DNA of 8,161 bases. Source: Spirochaetaceae bacterium. Lineage in GTDB: Bacteria; Spirochaetota; Spirochaetia; Sphaerochaetales; Sphaerochaetaceae. Shown here in pieces: positions 4,899-8,161 of this stretch. The notes below the pieces were generated by a model. It did not search any database. It saw nothing but the letters and a program-made list of their open reading frames with translations, and was not told the origin of the DNA. The stretch lies in contig DMKZ01000088.1 of assembly GCA_003454065.1 (NCBI GenBank), positions 1 to 8,161 of the forward strand, written 5' to 3'. The position numbers and the translations under genes are program-made. Each line of letters starts with the position of its first letter. Position 1 is the first letter of the stretch.

Positions 4899-5786
4899 CT
4901 ATCTGCCAAACAACTTAAAAACCAACGATGCATAAACGGAAAAATCGACATATCCTATCAAGCCGCCAGAAGCATCGGGCTTGCGCACGTCCTGCAACCG
5001 CTTCATATCGAGCTTCCTGCCGTTGTCTTTCAAATCCCTGATATAACTATCGCTCAAATAAGCATTCGTCACGCGAAAAGCGTCCCTATCCTTCATCTCC
5101 AAGACTCCGGATAGCAAATACATGTCATCAGCACTCGAACAATCCAACAGCAACAATGCATTTCTGACATTGCCGTTCTTGAATATCTCGCCAGCATCAG
5201 CTCGCGGATTCCTGCCGTAAACGCCGACGCATCCGGACTGAAGCAGCAACGAAACGCTTTCGGTCATTATATTTTCCCTATTTGACATAAAAAATTCAAA
5301 TGCGTGGGAATACCCGATTTCCGATGTCGAAAACAAAATCACTCCCGAATCAGCCAAATCGAAAAAAACGCTCTTTCCTTCGATTTCCGTCGCATAGCAA
5401 TCAATATCTCCTATTCGAAACGGATGCGCTGCCATCCTATCGGCGATCATCGGACGCGATATCATCGGAATATCGCCCTCGATGACGCCATAAACAGCAT
5501 CATCGGAAGCGACCACGATGATATCGAACGCATGTTCGGAAATGCCTGAGACATCAAATCCCGCTATCCCGCTTATGAGATCGGATGCTTTCGCCACATC
5601 CATATAAACCACCACATCCCCATCGCGGCCCACGGCACGAAGCAGATTCGTCCTGCCGTTCCTTATATTAGGGGAAAGTCCGGAACATGACATTGCGAAA
5701 ATTGCGACTATCGCAATGCGTAGCGCGCCGGACCACACCTTGCCAAGCATCTTCGAACAGCAGTCTTTCGGGATCGCCCTTCTCAT
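4899..5786 (-). CDS. Unrecognised predicted lipoprotein, 295 aa
   Basis: I do not recognise a named domain. The start at 5784-5786 is chosen because ATGA there overlaps the ileS stop (TGA 5783-5785), a usual sign of translational coupling. The longer frame from 5825 would overlap ileS further. The N-terminus has basic residues (R2, R3, K7, K12, K16), a hydrophobic core (LRIAIVAIF, 22-30) and a lipobox-like AMSC ending at Cys34, so export and lipidation are likely. The relaxed -2/-1 residues fit spirochaetal lipoboxes. The mature part of about 262 residues is mixed alpha/beta in appearance, with strand-like runs (DVVVYMDV, FDIIVVASDDAVYGVIEG, NALLLLDC) and ends GGLIGYVDFSVYASLVF, a membrane-friendly or amphipathic stretch. 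Cysteines at 130, 186 and 216 remain. From memory, T. pallidum has a lipoprotein of similar size (TP0453) next to ileS; homology is untested. It could serve the following sensor kinase. Confidence 0.75.
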   Translation of the reverse strand: MRRAIPKDCCSKMLGKVWSGALRIAIVAIFAMSCSGLSPNIRNGRTNLLRAVGRDGDVVVYMDVAKASDLISGIAGFDVSGISEHAFDIIVVASDDAVYGVIEGDIPMISRPMIADRMAAHPFRIGDIDCYATEIEGKSVFFDLADSGVILFSTSEIGYSHAFEFFMSNRENIMTESVSLLLQSGCVGVYGRNPRADAGEIFKNGNVRNALLLLDCSSADDMYLLSGVLEMKDRDAFRVTNAYLSDSYIRDLKDNGRKLDMKRLQDVRKPDASGGLIGYVDFSVYASLVFKLFGR

Positions 5787-8161
5787 TTCCTGCTGACTTT
5801 CTCCAATGCCACCGATATTTCGCAACCGCAGGATATCGACCTATCCTGAGCCGATGATTCCTCGACTATTTCGTCGCAAAGCGTTTCCTTCGTTATATAT
5901 TGAGAGAACTCCTTCAATATCTCGCCGAACCTTTCGTCAGGACAGACATGAAGCCTTATATGATCCGCAACATCGAACCCCGCTTCCTTCCTCGCATTCT
6001 GAATCTCGCGCACCAAATCCCTGGCATCGCCCTCGAGGACAAGCAACGGAGTCAGGTTGTAATCGAGGCCTATGGTGATTCCGCCATCCGTCTCTACGAA
6101 TACGTTTTCCTTCTCCGATCTGCTAACAACCAAATCGTCCGCGGAAATCTCGACCTCCGCGCCATCGGCAATCCTGATCGCTATTTTCTCTCCGGACATG
6201 ACAACCGATGCTATCTGTTCGCTCGAAAGCGATGCGATCCCGGCAGCGGCGGCTTTCATTCCGGCGCCCAACTTGGGTCCGAGCGATTTGAAATTCGCCT
6301 TTGCGGAATAAGTCACGAGCTCGGATTCGTCGTCGGAGAAATCGATCCCCTTCACATTGACTTCCTCTCGGATGATGTGCTCCTGGGATCTGAGAATGTT
6401 CAAGTCATCCTCGCTGCGCGAAATCACGAACATTTTGGCAAGCGGCTGGCGGACTCTTATGGATTTCTCCGATCTGAGATGGCGCGCCATAGACAGAACT
6501 TTCTGAACCAGTGAAGTCTGCTTTTCAAGCGTTTCATCCCTGAAAGTCTTCCTGCAGACAGGATAATCGCAAAGGTGGATGCTCATCGGATTACCCTTCA
6601 CCTTCAGGTTCAGATAAATGTTTTCAGTGATGAACGGCACGAACGGCGCAGCGACCTTGATATAAGTGAACAGAACATAATAAAGTGTCCTGTAAGCTTG
6701 CATCTTATCGCCGTCGTTCTCGTTCTTCCAGAACCTCCTTCTGCTCTGTCGTATATACCAATTGTTCAAATCGTCTATGAATTTCAAAAGCTCGTCGGTG
6801 GCTTCCTCTATGTGGTAGGAGTCCAATGCCGCCGTGACGGATTTCACGAGAAGCTGCGTCCTGGATATTATGAACCGATCAAGCGGATTCTCGGCTTTGA
6901 AAGGCTTCTGAAACTTCTCGGAATCGGGCCTGAATCCGTCTATGTTGGCATATGTCGTGAAAAACGAATACGCGTTCCAAAGGGGAATTATGAGATTCTT
7001 TATGCTGTCCTTGACCAAATCCTCTGAAAACTTCAAATCCTCCGCCCTTGTCACCGCCGAATTCATGAGCGCGAATCTAAGCGCATCAGCCCCGTATTTG
7101 TCGATTATCTCCATTGGCGAAGTGAAATTGCGCAGGCTCTTGGACATCTTCTTGCCGTCTTTGTTCAGGACTATGCCGTTCGTAACCACATTCTTGTAGG
7201 AAGAAGTGCCGAACAGCCCTACGGCGATCACGAAAAGCGTGTAGAACCAGCCTCGCGTCTGATCCAAACCCTCGCAAATGAAGTCCGCGGGGAAGTTCTC
7301 TTCGAATTTCCGCTTGTTTTCGAACGGATAATGCTGCTGCGCATAAGGCATGCTTCCGCTTTCGAACCAGCAATCCAAAATGTCCGGAATCCTTCTCATC
7401 ACGCTTCCGTCAGGCGCTTCCCATGTAAGCTTGTCTATGAAATGCTTATGCAAATCAGTGACTTTCTGACCGCACTTCTTCTCCAATTCCCTTATCGAAC
7501 CGATTACTTCAATGTATTTTCCGCTTTCGCTTTTCCAAACAGGAAGCGGATTTCCCCAAAACCTGTTCCTGGAAATCGCCCATTCCCTGGCGCCCTCGAC
7601 CCATTTGCCGAAACGCCCTTCCTTGAGATGCTCCGGAATCCAATTTATCTTCTTGTTGGCCTTTATCATCGTTTTCTTGATTTTAGGCACATCGACGAAA
7701 TAGCAGCTCGTGGCGCGATAGATTATCGGAGCCCCAGTCCTATAGCAGAAAGGATAATTATGGTTGATGCTTTCGCGCTTGACCAGCTTGCCCTCATCCT
7801 TCAGGCGCTGGATTATGGCCTTATCCGCATCCTTCACGAAAACGCCTTCGTAATCCGAAACTTCCGATGTGAAGCAGCAGGAATCGTCCACCGGGCATAC
7901 CACCGGAATGTTCTTATATGGTTTGAGAACCTTATAGTCATCCTCTCCGAATCCCGGCGCAGTATGAACTATTCCAGTTCCATCCTCATCGGTGACATGG
8001 CTTCCCGTCAAAACGAAGAACGCGCCTTTGCTTTCAAGGTTCTTGAAATACGGGAAAAGGGGTTCGTATCTCATTCCCGCCAGATCCGCGCCCGTCATCG
8101 TCCGCAATATTTCATAGTCCTCCCGCTTGGAATAGTATGCGCCGATCCTGCTTTTTGAAAG
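5783..8161 (-). CDS. ileS: Isoleucyl-tRNA synthetase, type 2 (eukaryote-like), C-terminal 792 residues, 5' end outside window
   Basis: Class I synthetase that charges tRNA-Ile with isoleucine and hydrolyses mischarged valine. The frame is open to the window edge (SRIGAYYSKREDYEILR precedes any start), so the HIGH motif and the first part of the editing domain are missing only because of the cut. Visible in order are the CP1 editing domain with GTGIVHTAPGFGEDDY, WAISRNRFWGNPLPVW, DCWFESGSMPYAQ, GLDQTRGWFYTL, and the ATP-binding KMSKS loop in DGKKMSKSLRNF (7136-7150). The anticodon-binding helical domain follows, including NWYIRQSRRRFW and a long C-terminal alpha/beta region. No C-terminal Cys4 zinc finger is present. 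That, with the NRFWG and CWFESGSMP wording, places it in the type 2 class found in eukaryotes, archaea and some bacteria. Type 2 enzymes are known for low mupirocin sensitivity. It is the first gene in view of the operon continuing with the lipoprotein, kinase and cysE. Confidence 0.96.
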   Translation of the reverse strand, partial: LSKSRIGAYYSKREDYEILRTMTGADLAGMRYEPLFPYFKNLESKGAFFVLTGSHVTDEDGTGIVHTAPGFGEDDYKVLKPYKNIPVVCPVDDSCCFTSEVSDYEGVFVKDADKAIIQRLKDEGKLVKRESINHNYPFCYRTGAPIIYRATSCYFVDVPKIKKTMIKANKKINWIPEHLKEGRFGKWVEGAREWAISRNRFWGNPLPVWKSESGKYIEVIGSIRELEKKCGQKVTDLHKHFIDKLTWEAPDGSVMRRIPDILDCWFESGSMPYAQQHYPFENKRKFEENFPADFICEGLDQTRGWFYTLFVIAVGLFGTSSYKNVVTNGIVLNKDGKKMSKSLRNFTSPMEIIDKYGADALRFALMNSAVTRAEDLKFSEDLVKDSIKNLIIPLWNAYSFFTTYANIDGFRPDSEKFQKPFKAENPLDRFIISRTQLLVKSVTAALDSYHIEEATDELLKFIDDLNNWYIRQSRRRFWKNENDGDKMQAYRTLYYVLFTYIKVAAPFVPFITENIYLNLKVKGNPMSIHLCDYPVCRKTFRDETLEKQTSLVQKVLSMARHLRSEKSIRVRQPLAKMFVISRSEDDLNILRSQEHIIREEVNVKGIDFSDDESELVTYSAKANFKSLGPKLGAGMKAAAAGIASLSSEQIASVVMSGEKIAIRIADGAEVEISADDLVVSRSEKENVFVETDGGITIGLDYNLTPLLVLEGDARDLVREIQNARKEAGFDVADHIRLHVCPDERFGEILKEFSQYITKETLCDEIVEESSAQDRSISCGCEISVALEKVSRK

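Larger units (their letters stand above)
2753..8161 (-). other. Probable four-gene operon: ileS, lipoprotein, histidine kinase, cysE
   Basis: Gene junctions are a 4-nt ATGA overlap (5783-5786), a 2-nt gap (4897-4898) and a 5-nt gap (3605-3609). None has room for a promoter or terminator. None of the three internal starts has a strong Shine-Dalgarno (AGCAGGA, GGCAGA and GCGGA are the best), so coupling to translation of the preceding gene is likely. The promoter must lie upstream of ileS, outside the window. Confidence 0.8.

Noticed and set aside
5787..5825. Longer start for the lipoprotein gene at 5825
   Set aside because: It would overlap ileS by 43 nt and put 13 polar residues before the signal sequence. 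The ATGA junction at 5783-5786 is the better start.
5900..6514. Plus-strand open frame of 204 codons opposite ileS
   Set aside because: Antisense shadow of the anticodon-binding and C-terminal part of IleRS, with no ribosome binding site or family resemblance.
7331..8158. Long plus-strand open frame (275 codons) opposite ileS
   Set aside because: It mirrors ileS codon use. Its translation has no recognisable domain, while the minus strand is an unmistakable synthetase.

Overview
The window is about 8.2 kb of bacterial chromosome, roughly mid-40s %GC by eye. It reads most naturally as a member of the Spirochaetota, but that is an inference. The evidence is an IleRS of the eukaryote-like type 2 class, followed by a lipoprotein gene and an AtoS/NtrB-like sensor kinase. 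The order ileS–lipoprotein recalls, from memory and unchecked, the Treponema pallidum TP0452–TP0453 neighbourhood. No rRNA, tRNA or CRISPR array was seen.

Left part (1-995). The first 73 bases hold the 5' end of tuf (EF-Tu) on the minus strand, with a strong ribosome binding site and two promoter candidates. The better one is TTGACA-N17-TATCAT, giving a leader of about 185 nt. Upstream of that promoter, where no intact gene exists (about 300-990), lie plus-strand remnants of IS30-family transposases. A C-terminal half broken by at least three frameshifts (about 314-734) is followed at once by a piece of a transposase N-terminus (helix-turn-helix, about 770-868). The two therefore sit head to tail.

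Middle part (996-2700). A multi-pass PAP2-family phosphatase (996-1964, minus, TTG start) lies behind a 31-residue membrane or lipoprotein-like peptide gene (2011-2106, minus). The small gene has a good sigma70-type promoter and a strong Shine-Dalgarno. Divergent from it is a short ssb gene (2278-2697, plus) whose product lacks the usual DDDIPF-type tip.

Right part (2753-8161). A compact minus-strand operon runs ileS (5' end outside the window), an unknown lipoprotein, a membrane sensor histidine kinase without a neighbouring response regulator, and cysE (serine O-acetyltransferase). Junctions are a 4-nt ATGA overlap, a 2-nt gap and a 5-nt gap, so the genes are almost certainly cotranscribed and partly translationally coupled. 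The operon converges on ssb with a 55-nt intergenic gap. The lipoprotein and kinase are the least explained parts of the operon: an envelope protein and an envelope sensor between a tRNA synthetase and a cysteine biosynthesis enzyme.

I see no large undescribed defence or mobile system. The points most worth following are the decayed IS30 tandem upstream of tuf, the 31-residue peptide gene, the ileS-linked lipoprotein/kinase pair, and the tailless SSB.
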